Shown piece after piece: positions 44,703 through 55,193 of a stretch of DNA of 64,000 nucleotides. The notes below the pieces were generated by a model. The model saw nothing but the letters and a program-made list of their open reading frames with translations, was not told the origin of the DNA and made no database searches. Origin of the DNA: Ustilago trichophora. Lineage: Eukaryota > Basidiomycota > Ustilaginomycetes > Ustilaginales > Ustilaginaceae. A program made the translations under genes and the position numbers. The stretch is from NCBI GenBank assembly GCA_900323505.1, contig OOIN01000026.1, positions 62,001-126,000 on the forward strand. The letters are read 5' to 3'. Every line of letters begins with the position of its first letter. Position 1 is the first letter of the stretch.

Positions 44703-45470
44703 ATGTCGGCCCCTGGAAGCTCCACCCTTCGCAAGAAGAGGAAGATTGCCGTTCTCGGCTCCCGTTCAGTCGGTATGTATCACACCAAGCGCATGTTCAA
44801 GCTGCAGCTCTCTCGAATTTGCCCGGCTACCTCGCTTTGCACGTATCAGCTGTGCACTTTATGGTCTTTTTGTTGACCCTCTTGCCTTTCTCTCATCATC
44901 TGTTTCCTCTACTGGTACCTCGGCTCTTGTCTTTACCGCTGGCTCCATTCGACTGTCACAGGCAAATCCTCCCTGATCGTCCGATACGTCGAAGACGCCT
45001 TTGTCGACTCGTACTACCCCACCATTGAAAACATCTTCCAAAAAACTATCACCCACAAGGGCCAAGAATACGACTGCGACATTATCGACACAGCCGGCCA
45101 GGATGAATACTCGATCCTCAATTCCAAACATGCCATTGGCATCCACGGCTACATGCTCGTCTACAGCATCGCATCCCGCAATAGCTTCGACATGGTCCAA
45201 ACTGTCCACGACAAGATCCTCAATTATACGGGCACCGAATCCGTCCCCTGTGTCATTGTTGGTCAGAAGAGCGATTTGCATGTCCAGAGGCAGGTCTCTG
45301 AGGCGGAAGGAAAGCAGCTTGCCGCACAGCTCAAGGCGGCTTGGATCGAGGTCAGCGCCAGACATAATGCCAACGTCGCAAAGGCATTCGAGGCTATGCT
45401 CGGCGAGACGGATAAAGGCACCACAGAGGGCGGTCCTGAACCACAACCGAGCAAGTGCATCGTCATGTGA
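44703..45470 (+). CDS. RHB1: Rheb-family small GTPase (two exons)
   Basis: A Ras-superfamily GTPase of the Rheb subgroup, which activates TOR complex 1 in many eukaryotes and affects basic amino-acid uptake in fungi. Exon 1 is 44703-44772 and exon 2 is 44962-45470. The 189-bp intron, with a GTATGT donor and CACAG acceptor, splits the P-loop Gly codon. The joined protein has 192 residues. The P-loop reads GSRSVGKSSL; the Arg-Ser after the first Gly replaces the Gly-12 region of Ras and marks Rheb. Switch I is SYYPTIENIF, switch II DTAGQDEYSILN, and the guanine-binding motifs are VGQKSD (Gln where Ras has Asn) and EVSARH. The C-terminal CIVM is a farnesylation box. The exact NKxD variant is worth noting, as it departs from the canonical Asn. 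Confidence 0.95.
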
Positions 45471-45816
45471 TGTTGCTCCCACTCCTTATCTTTTCCGCTC
45501 CATCTCTGTCTCCGACTTTCTTCACATCTCTGTCACCCCCCTTCTGCTGCACCCATGTTTGGTACACTTTGACTTTTCTCGGTTTTATCCTTTGCTCATC
45601 ACATCAGTGCTCTCTTTGGCTTCCGGACTTGTTTTTACGCCTCTACTACACATTTAATCCACACACACATATTCACGCACAATACAAGCCCTCCCTCTCT
45701 CTCTTTTTTCTCTCTCTTCCTCGCTCTCGCATTTTCGCACGTCGGATCGCCATGATTACTGCGTGGGGTATGGGTATATTGAAGCCACAAGAAATGGGCA
45801 AAAGTGTCGAAGGTGG
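45471..45816. other. Intergenic between convergent Rheb and RPR2-type genes
   Basis: Pyrimidine-rich 3' flank of the Rheb gene. No other feature seen. Confidence 0.5.
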
Positions 45817-47079
45817 TCAGGAAAGCGTTGGACCCAAGCAGCCATTCTTTCCTACACCGCTGACGAGCAAGTGGTCGCCTCTGGAGCGTGCGGCTTTTTG
45901 CCAGTATTGCAATGCTTGCGAGGCATACTCTTGGATTTGAGTCGGGTTTCGCGAGGTAGCCTCTTGTGAGCTCGGCGTAGTGAAAGATGGGGGGGGAGGA
46001 TTGAGATGTTGTTGCAAGGTGGTAAACGAGTCGTCCCAGTGTGAGCTCTCTACGCGGTCGTTGAAGTGAGGTAGTAGTGGTCGCTGAGCCCGCCCGATTT
46101 TTGTAGGACGCTTTTCGACAAGCGGTGTAGGCTTCGGCGGGTTCTTGGCTGGGGTCAAGATTCTAGGAGAAGTCTTTCGAGTGTTGAAATAATAATACTC
46201 GAGCCGACACTCTGCTGGACTCGGTCCTTTGACCTTACGCCGTCCTCTGATTTGCACAGGTGCGCTGGTAGAGGCTGAAGCGCGGAGTGCAAGTCTTTCA
46301 AGCCGCTGCTTGCGTTTTTGACCTCTTGAAAGATTTTCCCTCGACGGCTGCGGCGGGGTGACTGTGGCGGTTGCTGCTGGAAAAGATGAGCAAGAGTCGG
46401 TCGATGGTTCTGCTGTAATAGAGGCTGCTAGGGAAACCTTTGTGACCATCTCCGACTCGGCTGCTTGCAAGAGTTGTCTCTTGATGGATGCGGTTCTGCG
46501 TCTTTGTCTTTGCGAGACTTTTTGCGTCCCTGGCTCCATGTCTTGTTCATCCCGTTCCCTTTTCTTCGCATCTTGTCCCTCTTTCCCTCGCTCGTCCTCG
46601 GCCTTTTCATTGCACCCTTCGAAACTTGGCACGAGATTAGGCGCAGCCCTCCTGGTGATCACCCCACAAACCCCACATCTCAGCTTCACAACATGTCCAT
46701 GGGGCCCGCTGACCCTGCTCCTGACTTGCATCGTCAAACCTTCCACCCAGACCGTGTCGCACTTGGGACAAGATCCTCTCTTGACTCCCGTATCGAGCCG
46801 AATTACTGCTTTTTTGGAGAGAGTCTTGGCCGAACGCACCATCTCCCCTTGCAATTGACATGCTGCTGAACTAGAAGCGGCGGCGGAGAGGATGGCGTAG
46901 AATGAGGCTACTTGATTGAGATGGTTCAAGGTGTGATGGTGTTCGGGATTTGTGATTGCTTTAGGTGCTACCCAGGAGGGTGTTGGCTTTGATGAGGGAT
47001 GGCTGTGGGAGGAGGAGGAGGAGGAGGAGGGCTTGGACTGTTTGCCCTTTTGCGAAGGATTCTGTCCTTTCGGCGGCAT
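45817..47079 (-). CDS. RNase P/MRP protein subunit of the Rpr2/Rpp21/Snm1 family
   Basis: A 420-residue protein starting at MPPKGQNPSQKG (ATG 47079). The longer frame runs back into a tRNA gene and a low-complexity leader, so it is rejected. The Rpr2 domain lies in the first half. LNHLNQVASFYAIL forms the conserved N-terminal helices. VRSAKTLSKKAVIRLDTGVKRG and the paired metal-binding motifs CPKCDTVWVEG and LRCGVCGVITRR form the zinc ribbon that contacts the RNA. The C-terminal half is Lys/Arg/Ser-rich, poorly conserved, and much longer than in yeast or human homologues (about 150 residues). The protein is expected in the nucleus or nucleolus, in tRNA 5' processing (RNase P) or rRNA processing (RNase MRP). 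Which of the two cannot be told. Confidence 0.88.
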   Translation of the reverse strand: MPPKGQNPSQKGKQSKPSSSSSSSHSHPSSKPTPSWVAPKAITNPEHHHTLNHLNQVASFYAILSAAASSSAACQLQGEMVRSAKTLSKKAVIRLDTGVKRGSCPKCDTVWVEGLTMQVRSRVSGPHGHVVKLRCGVCGVITRRAAPNLVPSFEGCNEKAEDERGKEGQDAKKRERDEQDMEPGTQKVSQRQRRRTASIKRQLLQAAESEMVTKVSLAASITAEPSTDSCSSFPAATATVTPPQPSRENLSRGQKRKQRLERLALRASASTSAPVQIRGRRKVKGPSPAECRLEYYYFNTRKTSPRILTPAKNPPKPTPLVEKRPTKIGRAQRPLLPHFNDRVESSHWDDSFTTLQQHLNPPPPSFTTPSSQEATSRNPTQIQEYASQALQYWQKAARSRGDHLLVSGVGKNGCLGPTLS

Positions 47080-47347
47080 ACTGGTCCAAAATGCTCTCTG
47101 GTCGAGCTGTGTTAGCAAAACAAGGACGGCATGTGAGAGGGTGCTTGACAGTTGAATTGCACCGTCGTCTTTGATCGGTGACCAGCACCAGAAAAGAAGG
47201 ATGATGTAGTTGAGGCGGTGAGAGGATGCGATGATAGGAAGAAAGAAAGGAAAAAAAGTGCGACCAGATACTTTTTCCTGGGCAGTCTTCAGGGTCCAGT
47301 CTTCGAGCCAAAAAAGAGATTCCAAAAAAAAAAAAAAGTAAAAAAGA

Positions 47348-47449
47348 TGCATTGACGGGGACTCGAACCCCGGTCGAGTCGAATCGGTAGTCACGCCTTA
47401 TGCAAGCGATGAGTGGCAACGACTCATGATACCCCTACACTATCAATGC
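47348..47449 (-). tRNA. tRNA-Gly (anticodon GCC) with a 31-nt intron
   Basis: Read on the minus strand, the acceptor stem GCATTGA pairs with TCAATGC. The D arm has the usual GTGTAGGGGTATCA pattern. The anticodon stem AGTCG pairs with CGACT around loop TT-GCC-A. The T arm is CGGGG-TTCGAGT-CCCCG. Between position 37 and the 3' half of the anticodon arm sits a 31-nt intron, the standard place for eukaryotic tRNA introns. It contains GGC, which can pair with the anticodon. The A box (in the D arm) and the B box (GGTTCGAGTCC) are intact. Without the intron the tRNA is 71 nt including an A discriminator. Confidence 0.92.
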
Positions 47450-48091
47450 TTACATGACATGAAGTGACTGCTTGCATTATATATACAATGACTTTGCACT
47501 TGCTGGGAGCACAATGCAACAAAAGTAGGGTTCAGCTCAAACACGACCCTCGAAACGCAAGTGCTGTGCCTCGAAAATGGATGGTGCACGCCCAGAGCAC
47601 AAGCTTGCTGGAGGTCATGATAATTACAGCAGGCTCATGGCTGCCGCGGCAATCAAGAAGGCAATCATGAAGCGTCTAGGGGGCACCGACGCCCGGCGAA
47701 TTGTTGCCGTGATTGAGGCTGTCTGGGCGCCAAGCACGCTATGGTTTTTCCCCGACCGAGCGAGCTTGTTTCCAACGTTGATGCTGCATCTTGTGCAACT
47801 GTGTACTGTATTGAGCTGATCTGAATGAGAGTGATTTATGCATGGTCATATCTGAGCTCAACATGACTATGCTTGCTGAACAAGGCTGGCCATCTCGCTT
47901 GATATCAGAGGAAAGTGGAAAGTGGGAATGAGCGGGGAGATGTGGATAGCTAGCTGCCCGTGTCTCTGGCTCACACGACCATTGCCGTCCAGGGTCTGGT
48001 GAGCGGCAGGCAAACCAGGAACAGGGCCAAGAACAGGAGAGAAGGGAAACAGAAACGAGGGAAAATCAGGGCTTTCTCTTTGTTTGTGATG

Positions 48092-48108
48092 ACAGTACAG
48101 TACAGTAC
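48092..48108. repeat. (ACAGT)3 repeat
   Basis: Three tandem ACAGT units in intergenic DNA, a member of the dispersed ACTGT/ACAGT family. Confidence 0.9.
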
Positions 48109-48738
48109 CCACGCTACTCTAGCACTAGGTAATCTGATACACGGCTGGAATGCAATGCGTGCGAGTTGCGTGCAGGTTTCAACCCCCTGAAAATTTCAAG
48201 TGCTAACTTATCGACATGCCGAGCTGCCACGTCCCGGGGTTCGGCTACATGCTCATCCCGGCTTGACACTGTTGTTCTTGTTGATCGCCTTGGCATGACT
48301 TGTTCATAGCACAGCTTGACCAAAAGATGCTGCAGGCAGCTTGTAGTCACCTCATGCTCGCACTTTCAAGTGGCATTCAGAAGAAAGCTCATTTTTAGCA
48401 CCGCCTCAACGGCACCAGCACGTCAGCTGTAACGAGGACTAGCAGAGCAACGCGTAAGCGCAACTGCTGGCGACCATGAGCCCCTATGTGGGGGCTTGCG
48501 TACCTCGGCGACCTTTTCAGAGAGGATCGACCTGGACGATCAAGAAACTGCGAGGGGCTGAGGATGTGGGACAGGAATAGAAGAGATAAATGAAAGGCAA
48601 AAGAAAAGAAAAAGAAAAAATATAAATATGAAGAGGATCCAAAATGGCGATATTAGTGCATGTGGAAAGGGGAACGGGCCAAGACAAAGGAGACAGAGAC
48701 TTGGAAATATGCACTGTGCTGCGCAAGCGCCGAATGGC

Positions 48739-48776
48739 AGTACTGTGTACAGTACTGTACTGTACAGTACAGTACA
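48739..48776. repeat. ACTGT/ACAGT array with a perfect 24-bp palindrome
   Basis: Positions 48752-48775 equal their own reverse complement, and a further ACTGT unit precedes them. It is one of the longest members of the family and could fold into a cruciform or hairpin. It lies about 770 bp upstream of the next ATG. Confidence 0.95.
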
Positions 48777-49549
48777 TAGTGGGTCAGCACAACGCACTCA
48801 AATCGGCGGGATCATCATGTGGAAATTTAAGCTGCTCTGCTGGTTTGCTCGTCTGCCCTTTGACCCCGCTTGTCTCTCTCTTTTTGGCTGACCGGCCCGC
48901 CGTGACGCGAAAGACTAAAGCTTAGCGTTGGCCATCTTTTGGTCCGCACGCTTTCACCCTTTCATCAACCCAAGCATCATCTTTCTCATTTCACAAACTT
49001 GACTCCCATCATACTTTCAACCTTGACTTTAGCCTTCATCCTTTGAAACCAACTGCAATCCTATTGCCCTCTTCGTCTCTTTCCTTTACCCATCTGGTTT
49101 CAGTTCCTATTCGCCCTTCACTCTTCAACTGTCCACATCTCATTGTCCTACCAGGTCAACGATATCCACAACCGTCCACAGGCTCTCGCTCTCCTTTCCG
49201 CGTACGTAGGATCAACGCTTTCTGCGACACCGCATACAGCTCTCAAGATTCGTTCGAGCTTGTCAATCGTAATCTCTGCCACATCCTCTCGGGGCGATAT
49301 ACCCCTGTCTGCTCTGACTGCAACACCTTACGGCAGCGTACATCCAAACTCAGCCTAGCCACCAACCCACTCGGAACTCGATCGACAGCAAAGCCCGACG
49401 AATACGGGTTCAAGTCGATGGACACACACCACAGCCGATGAGACTGTCAGTCTAATCACTTGACTTCAGATCCACGCTCTGCGTTCAGCCTTCACGGCAT
49501 AAACCCAACATATTGAAAATTAACAGCGCCCAATTGCTCCTTCCCAAAC

Positions 49550-51868
49550 ATGACGGCATCCGCTACCCCGCTCCAACCCATCATCGTCGACAAGGCGTCC
49601 GTCGTACCAGCACAGCCCATCTCGGCTTCTTCTGACGCCTCCCAGCCTGCTTTGTCCCCTTCAGCAGCTTCTTCTCGTCACCCCGTCAGCGCACATTCGC
49701 CTAGCGTCATGATGGACGCCGTCACAGCTGCTGCTGCCATGGGTGCCCTCCCTGCGGCCAACGGCCTTCCGGATGATCCCATCGAGGCTTCCACCGTTTC
49801 GCGCCTCTTTCCTCATCCTCCAGCTCCCGATCCGACACCGTCTTCCACCTCGGCAGCTCTCACAACAGCCTCCGGCTCGGTTCCTGTATCGCCACTTCCC
49901 ATCTCTCCACCTCGTACGCCTGCTGGTCCAACGAGTCTCAGGTCCGCTGCGTCCCCCTCGTCTCTTCTAGGCTCACCCTCTTCCGAGCGTGCCAACCCCA
50001 TGTCCCACGCAGGCGTCCATCCGGCTCACCTGATGCATAGCCTTCACCAGCACCAGCACCACTTGCCTGGCTCGGCAGACGCTCTCATGACCCAGCCGCA
50101 TCCCAACAGCAGCGGCTTCCGCTCGCCTGTGCGCATCCGGCAACATGGCGCTGCTTCCCCCATCGGCATTGCTGGCACATCTCCTCCTGGCCTTGCTGCC
50201 AGTCACGCTGGCGCGTGGCATCACACTGATCTACAAGCGCCCAACACGCCTCACACGCCGCATACACCTCACACTCCGCACACTCCCAGTATCTTTGAAC
50301 GCGACATTGAGCACCGAGACGCCAGCCACATCATGACCAAGCAAGAGGCTATGGATGTGGCCATCCCCAACGTCCTGGACGATGCTGTCGAGGCTATCAT
50401 TGAGGATGACGCCGAGATCGAAGTTGTTGCCCCGCAGAACCCGGCTCCTCCTCTTGCTCTCAGCTCGGCCGCACTCTCGGTGCACAGCGGTGCCAGCTCG
50501 CCTTCGATAGGCTTTGCTTCTTCGCCTTCCCCTCCGCTTTCAGCTTCTGGCGCTCTCGACGCCCCACCCGGCTCGATGGCAGCACAGATCGCCGAGAAGC
50601 TCGCACCACGCGCTCCCGGCACTGACGACGCAGGCGCTGCTGCGCGACGTGCAGCAGCTGGATCGCGTCATCCTGGCTCGGATGGAGAAAGTGTCAGCAA
50701 CTCGATGCGCTCTCGGTCGCCTCAGGCTGCCAGGATGCATGACCTTGCCGATGGGGGCAGCCCTGTTCGATCGCGTGCTTCCGTATCGCCCGCTCCCGGC
50801 CTGACACCTGTTTCGCTCGTCGCAGCTGTCTCCCAGGCTCAGGCCACCTCTCCGCTTCCTGCTTCTGTGGCCGGCAGCTCTCCTATGCCAACTGCCACCG
50901 CATTCCCATCACTGCCTCTGCCCAACCCATACCGATCCAGTTCTCCCAATCTCTCAGCCATGGCACTTCCTTCCCTTGCCGCGGGTGCCGATGCAGGTCG
51001 TCCGGCCACTTCGAGCGTCAGCATCGACGGTGCCATCATCTCTGGCACTGAAGTTGCTACTCTGGATCACAGTCTTGACACCATTGCAGACGTGCTTGCA
51101 GCTCACGACGCTGAGCAGGCAGCAAGCCCTTATGTCCCGCGATCTCCCGCACCTCCTGCCGTTTCCGGCTCAAGCAGTCCTGTTGTAGACAAGAGCCGAA
51201 GCGCTGCTGGCTCGGTGATTCGACAGCCTCAGCAGCATCGAGGCATGGGTGCTACCGGTGGTGTCAACCGCGCTGCTGCACCTGGTACCCTGGGCCTACC
51301 CACCAGCACCAGCGGACTGGGCGTCTTCAACACGGGCGAATCGCTTTTCCAGGCACTTGCCTCTGGTTCGCCCTCGCCTTCTGCCGACAAGCGCAGACTG
51401 TCGTTCTTCTCGTACGCCGATATCCTCAACGAGAATAAGGGCGAGGTGATGGACCTCCAAGGAGTCGTTCGACACGCAGCTGAGCGAGACGAGCAGCAGC
51501 ATGGTCTTTTCCACCCTCACGCACATGGTCACCCCCACGGCCTCGCTCACGCCCACCCCTCAGACGTGGGCAGTGGATACGAAACCTTCTCATCCCAACC
51601 CTCGATCATGCAGCAGCTCGGCGGAGCCGGTATGTCGCGATCCGTCAGCACCAGTGCTGCCGCCAGCCCTCGCATGGGCGCTGTCCCAGGCGCCAGATCC
51701 ACCAGCGGAAGCACCGGCGTAGTGGCCTCTGGCGCACACACCCCCGCACGTGGCCGTCGAGACTACCTCGAGAACAAAGCTCTCAGCAACAGACTCGACA
51801 GCTTGCACCTCGCCACGTCCAACGCCGCCACCGCTGCTGCCGAGGCAAAGATGAGAAAGGCTGCCTAA
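49550..51868 (+). CDS. Ser/Pro/Ala-rich protein of unknown function with an RRLSFFSYADIL motif
   Basis: A single intact frame of 772 residues starting MTASATPLQPII. No catalytic domain is recognised. Most of the chain is low-complexity Ser/Pro/Ala with His-rich patches (HSLHQHQHHLPG and HPHAHGHPHGLAHAHP) and a tandem TPH repeat around residue 232 (nt 50244-50285). Three segments look constrained. The first is the acidic stretch TKQEAMDVAIPNVLDDAVEAIIEDDAEIEVV. The second is KRRLSFFSYADILNENKGEV near residue 615; I have an impression of similar RLSF.SY.D motifs in other fungal proteins of unknown role. The third is the C-terminal RRDYLENKALSNRLDSLHL. Many SP and SPS sites suggest phosphorylation by proline-directed kinases. 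No signal peptide or membrane segment. Possibly a regulatory or cytoskeleton-associated protein; function not assigned. Confidence 0.85.
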   Translation: MTASATPLQPIIVDKASVVPAQPISASSDASQPALSPSAASSRHPVSAHSPSVMMDAVTAAAAMGALPAANGLPDDPIEASTVSRLFPHPPAPDPTPSSTSAALTTASGSVPVSPLPISPPRTPAGPTSLRSAASPSSLLGSPSSERANPMSHAGVHPAHLMHSLHQHQHHLPGSADALMTQPHPNSSGFRSPVRIRQHGAASPIGIAGTSPPGLAASHAGAWHHTDLQAPNTPHTPHTPHTPHTPSIFERDIEHRDASHIMTKQEAMDVAIPNVLDDAVEAIIEDDAEIEVVAPQNPAPPLALSSAALSVHSGASSPSIGFASSPSPPLSASGALDAPPGSMAAQIAEKLAPRAPGTDDAGAAARRAAAGSRHPGSDGESVSNSMRSRSPQAARMHDLADGGSPVRSRASVSPAPGLTPVSLVAAVSQAQATSPLPASVAGSSPMPTATAFPSLPLPNPYRSSSPNLSAMALPSLAAGADAGRPATSSVSIDGAIISGTEVATLDHSLDTIADVLAAHDAEQAASPYVPRSPAPPAVSGSSSPVVDKSRSAAGSVIRQPQQHRGMGATGGVNRAAAPGTLGLPTSTSGLGVFNTGESLFQALASGSPSPSADKRRLSFFSYADILNENKGEVMDLQGVVRHAAERDEQQHGLFHPHAHGHPHGLAHAHPSDVGSGYETFSSQPSIMQQLGGAGMSRSVSTSAAASPRMGAVPGARSTSGSTGVVASGAHTPARGRRDYLENKALSNRLDSLHLATSNAATAAAEAKMRKAA

Positions 51869-52698
51869 TGGTCGACATATACAGAACATGATACATATAT
51901 ACACACACAAAAATAAACAAAGCGGGCGAGCCGTTTCCCGGACGATTTCTGATTGTTGTTGTCATTGGTAGTCTTCTTAGTTCTTCATGGGTATTCGATG
52001 TTTTCTGCATGTCCAAGTGTGTGAACAGGTGTGACGTTGGAGATTCTCGGTTAGCCTAAGCGAGGACCGAAAGATGTCCGAGCAATTCTTGCCCTTTCAG
52101 GTAACTCTGAGATTGGACATTTTTGTCATTTGCATCACTGCTGAGCCTGCCAATGCATAGCTTTGCTCTGCTCCTCTGACTGTTCAGCTAGGGATGGGAA
52201 AGAAATCGCCAGCGTAGAAGCTACGCGACGCCGAAGAGAAGGAAAATAAGACGGTGGAGGGAAGCACAGCAAAGCGGAGTTTCAATTCCACCCTGTGTTG
52301 GACAGGTTCAGATCTGCACGGTGATCATTTGTCCAATCTCTCTTTGTGGATTGCCGGCAGGCGGTGTGATGATCGTGAGCCTTGTGTTATTGGGCTTCTT
52401 GGTTGATTGGGATGGTTCGGTTGGGTTTGCCGAGCTAGGGAATTGGGTGAGGTTGAGGCTACAGTATTCCTATGGGGACCGGTGGAATTCGCCGAGGCCG
52501 ATGGTCTTGCTCCTCTACGCTTGTGCAGAGGTGATCGCCGGTGTGTGCTCGAGCTTGGGGAGGAGCACGTACATGGACTCAATGCTTTACAAACCTCGTC
52601 GTAAGACCCTTCTCCTATCTCTTTCTGAATACCACCGCCACCACCACCACCACCACCATCATCATCAGCACCACCATTGACCGTGGCACTTTCTCGCC
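51869..52698. other. Intergenic upstream of the GH32 gene
   Basis: About 830 bp with a CAC/CAT repeat at 52631-52676 immediately before the GH32 ATG. No other feature seen. Confidence 0.5.
52631..52676. repeat. CAC/CAT trinucleotide repeat
   Basis: An imperfect run ending about 20 bp before the GH32 ATG, so probably in its 5' leader. Confidence 0.9.
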
Positions 52699-55049
52699 AT
52701 GCGGTCCCTCTCCCCACGCCTAGCACTGGGCACGCTGCTCGGCCTTACGCTTGCAGCATCCTCCCCCGCATCTGCTGACAGCAACACCACCACTACCCAT
52801 CAAACCCAGACTTTACTCAACCACCCCTCGCCAATATCTCCACTTATCCAAATGGCTCTCTCTTCACCCACTGGCGACCACGTGCGCACTTTATCCACCC
52901 TTCCAACCAACTCGGCGACCCAACCGCCTTCTGGCAATCCACCGATGGCACATCCCACATCACCGCACTATATTCTTTTCTCCAAGGCACTGGGAACACG
53001 TCCTTGTTCACATCTGGCTTTTCCGGTTCGACTACAAAGGATTTTGTTCAGTATCAAGATCTTTCTGGATGGCAAAACCCGGTTCAAATGGGTCCGGGGA
53101 ATGAGGTCGACTTTCTTGCCGATTTCGACGGCAGCGTCGTCGCTGAGGGTTACAATGGACTTCCCACGCTAATTTATACCGCTGTAAAAGGCCTTCCCAT
53201 TAGCTGGACTATCCCTTACACTGACGGCTATGAGTCACAAGCGCTAGCTTACTCGGAGGACAACGGTACCACATGGACAAAGCTCCAAGGTGGTGCTAAT
53301 GTCCCTGTCATTCCTCGTCCTCCGTACTCGGGAAATGTGGTGACTGGATTTCGTGACCCATTCATCTTTCGCAACACCCAGTTCGATTCTCTCCTCAACA
53401 TCTCTTCCGCAGACGAAGCCATGCACTACGTCAGCATGAGCTCCGGTTTACACCCGTCACAGCCCGGTCTTTCAGGGGTAGAATTCGACCAAGCCGGTCC
53501 ACGAATTTGGCTCTATCGCCAATCCCAACCGGGCGACTGGCTCAATTGGACCTTTTGCGGGCCTCTCTTGGCCTCGCGTATCAATACTACATTTGTAACC
53601 CCTGGTTCCGGATGGGCGGGTACAGACTATAGCGACGGTAACAATTACGAAACTTCGCAGATCACCAACTTGGACTTTTCCGGTGATGCCTCGCTTTCCG
53701 AAGGATCGGCAGGAATGGGTTTCATCTCGTATGGTGCCGAGAGCAATAGAACCATGATGCTGTATCGTCTTGGTCACTGGACCGCCTCCGCAGGAATCAA
53801 CTCTCTGCCGATCAACGCGACTGTAGCAGCCAACGTTTCAACCTCCTCATCCGGTGTAGAGTTGGTTACGGCGCTGGAAGGCGTCCTAGACTGGGGTCTG
53901 GCATACGCATGTACCGGTCTTCGCGATGAAACCACAACCACTCCACGAAGGATCGTCTACTGCTGGATTAAAGAAGCTTTCACATCCCAGGATCAGACCA
54001 AATTCGTCACCCAGTGGATTTCCAGTTTGACCCTGCCCCGAGAGGTCTTTGTCAAGAAAGTGGAAAATGTGGTCAACAACCAACTGATATTGCAGAATGC
54101 TAGTTGGGCAATTTTGAACACTACTTTCTCGAGCAAAGACAGGATAGAGACGATCCCGGTGGATGAGTGGAAGAATAGCTCTGTGCTGGAGAAGCAAGGG
54201 GTGGATTTGGTCATGTTGGGTATCGCACCTGCGAGGGAGTTGGTGAGGTTTAGGAAGGATGCTAATGATTCGTTCCACTTGGATGCCGAAGCATGTGTGT
54301 CGCTTTCCCCTGCGAACTTGACCACGAATTCAACAGATGGCGAGCTCAAGGTGCAGGTTCGACAAGGCGTTCCCTCAGGCACCAACACCTCGCTCGTTGA
54401 CGAGCTTTACGTACCGCTCCCCCACCACCCAGCCTCCCGACACTACGAAATCTCCACCGCCCTTCGCTTCCCTCCATCATCCCTACGCAACACCACCTCC
54501 CCCTTCTCCGCTGGACTCTCGATCCTACGCCGTACCCAACCCAACTCCAATACCGATATCGAAGACATTACTATAGTCTACCATCCCGCCAACGAAAGCA
54601 TCATCATCCAAAAGCGAACCGCTCTCGGGCCCAAATCCGTCCTTACCGCTCCCGAAATTGGCAAGTTGCGACTGTGGCAGTTCGCGGGACCAGAGGGCAA
54701 AGTGGAAGACCTAAACATGCGCGTCTTTGTTGATGGCTCGGCGATCGAGGTATATATCAATGATGTGTTTGTGATGACGACGCGGGGTTACTATTGGTAT
54801 CAAGATTCGGTCGGGGTCGGGTTCGTTTATCAGTTGCCGCATGGACAAGATGTCGAGGGGATGCGAGTGGAATGGAGAAATACTAGCTGGTGGGAAGGAT
54901 TGATAGATGCCTATCCGAATCGGCCAAAAGATGCAGGGCAGCTGATTAGGCAGGATATTGGGTACCCGGAACCGACCAACAATCCTAACGCTCAAGGGAT
55001 TGTGTACAATGGTACTGGTCCCGCTCCAACCTTCCCCAACCTGGGATAG
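52699..55049 (+). CDS. Secreted GH32 glycoside hydrolase (invertase/fructosyltransferase type), one frame break
   Basis: A beta-fructofuranosidase-family enzyme acting on sucrose or fructans outside the cell, about 783 residues after repair. ATG at 52699 gives a classical signal peptide (MRSLSPRLALGTLLGLTLAA). About 35 codons later the frame is lost. One extra A in the AAA run near 52801-52804 joins THQ to NPDFTQPPLANIS, and the rest reads to 55049 without a stop. Catalytic landmarks: a nucleophile-type Asp in WRPRAHFIHPSNQLGDPTAFW (the WMNDPNG position, here QLGDP), RDP in VTGFRDPFIF, and a likely acid/base Glu in NNYETSQ. A C-terminal beta-sandwich follows (RVFVDGSAIEVYINDVFVMTTR-like segment). 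Many N-glycosylation sites. The GDP variant resembles fungal fructosyltransferase-like members as I recall them, but sucrose hydrolysis is equally possible. Confidence 0.88.
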
Positions 55050-55193
55050 ATGTGATACTATCACATTACGCTCTGTCTACGCATTGCTACACGCCACAAG
55101 TCGGGAAAAGATAAAAAAGAATGATTCATAGTATATTATGCTTGCTCGTGGAATGTTTGTGTGCGTAAGAGAGAAAATTGAAAAAGGCTTAAC

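Larger units (their letters stand above)
47450..49549. other. Long intergenic region upstream of the Ser/Pro/Ala-rich gene
   Basis: About 2.1 kb with ACAGT repeats (48092-48108 and 48739-48776) and a long pyrimidine-rich stretch from about 48930 up to the next ATG, which looks like promoter and leader. The small open frames are unconvincing. Confidence 0.5.

Noticed and set aside
47080..47394. N-terminal extension of the RPR2-type protein by 105 residues
   Set aside because: It would be translated from inside the tRNA-Gly gene and reads as low-complexity hydrophobic sequence.
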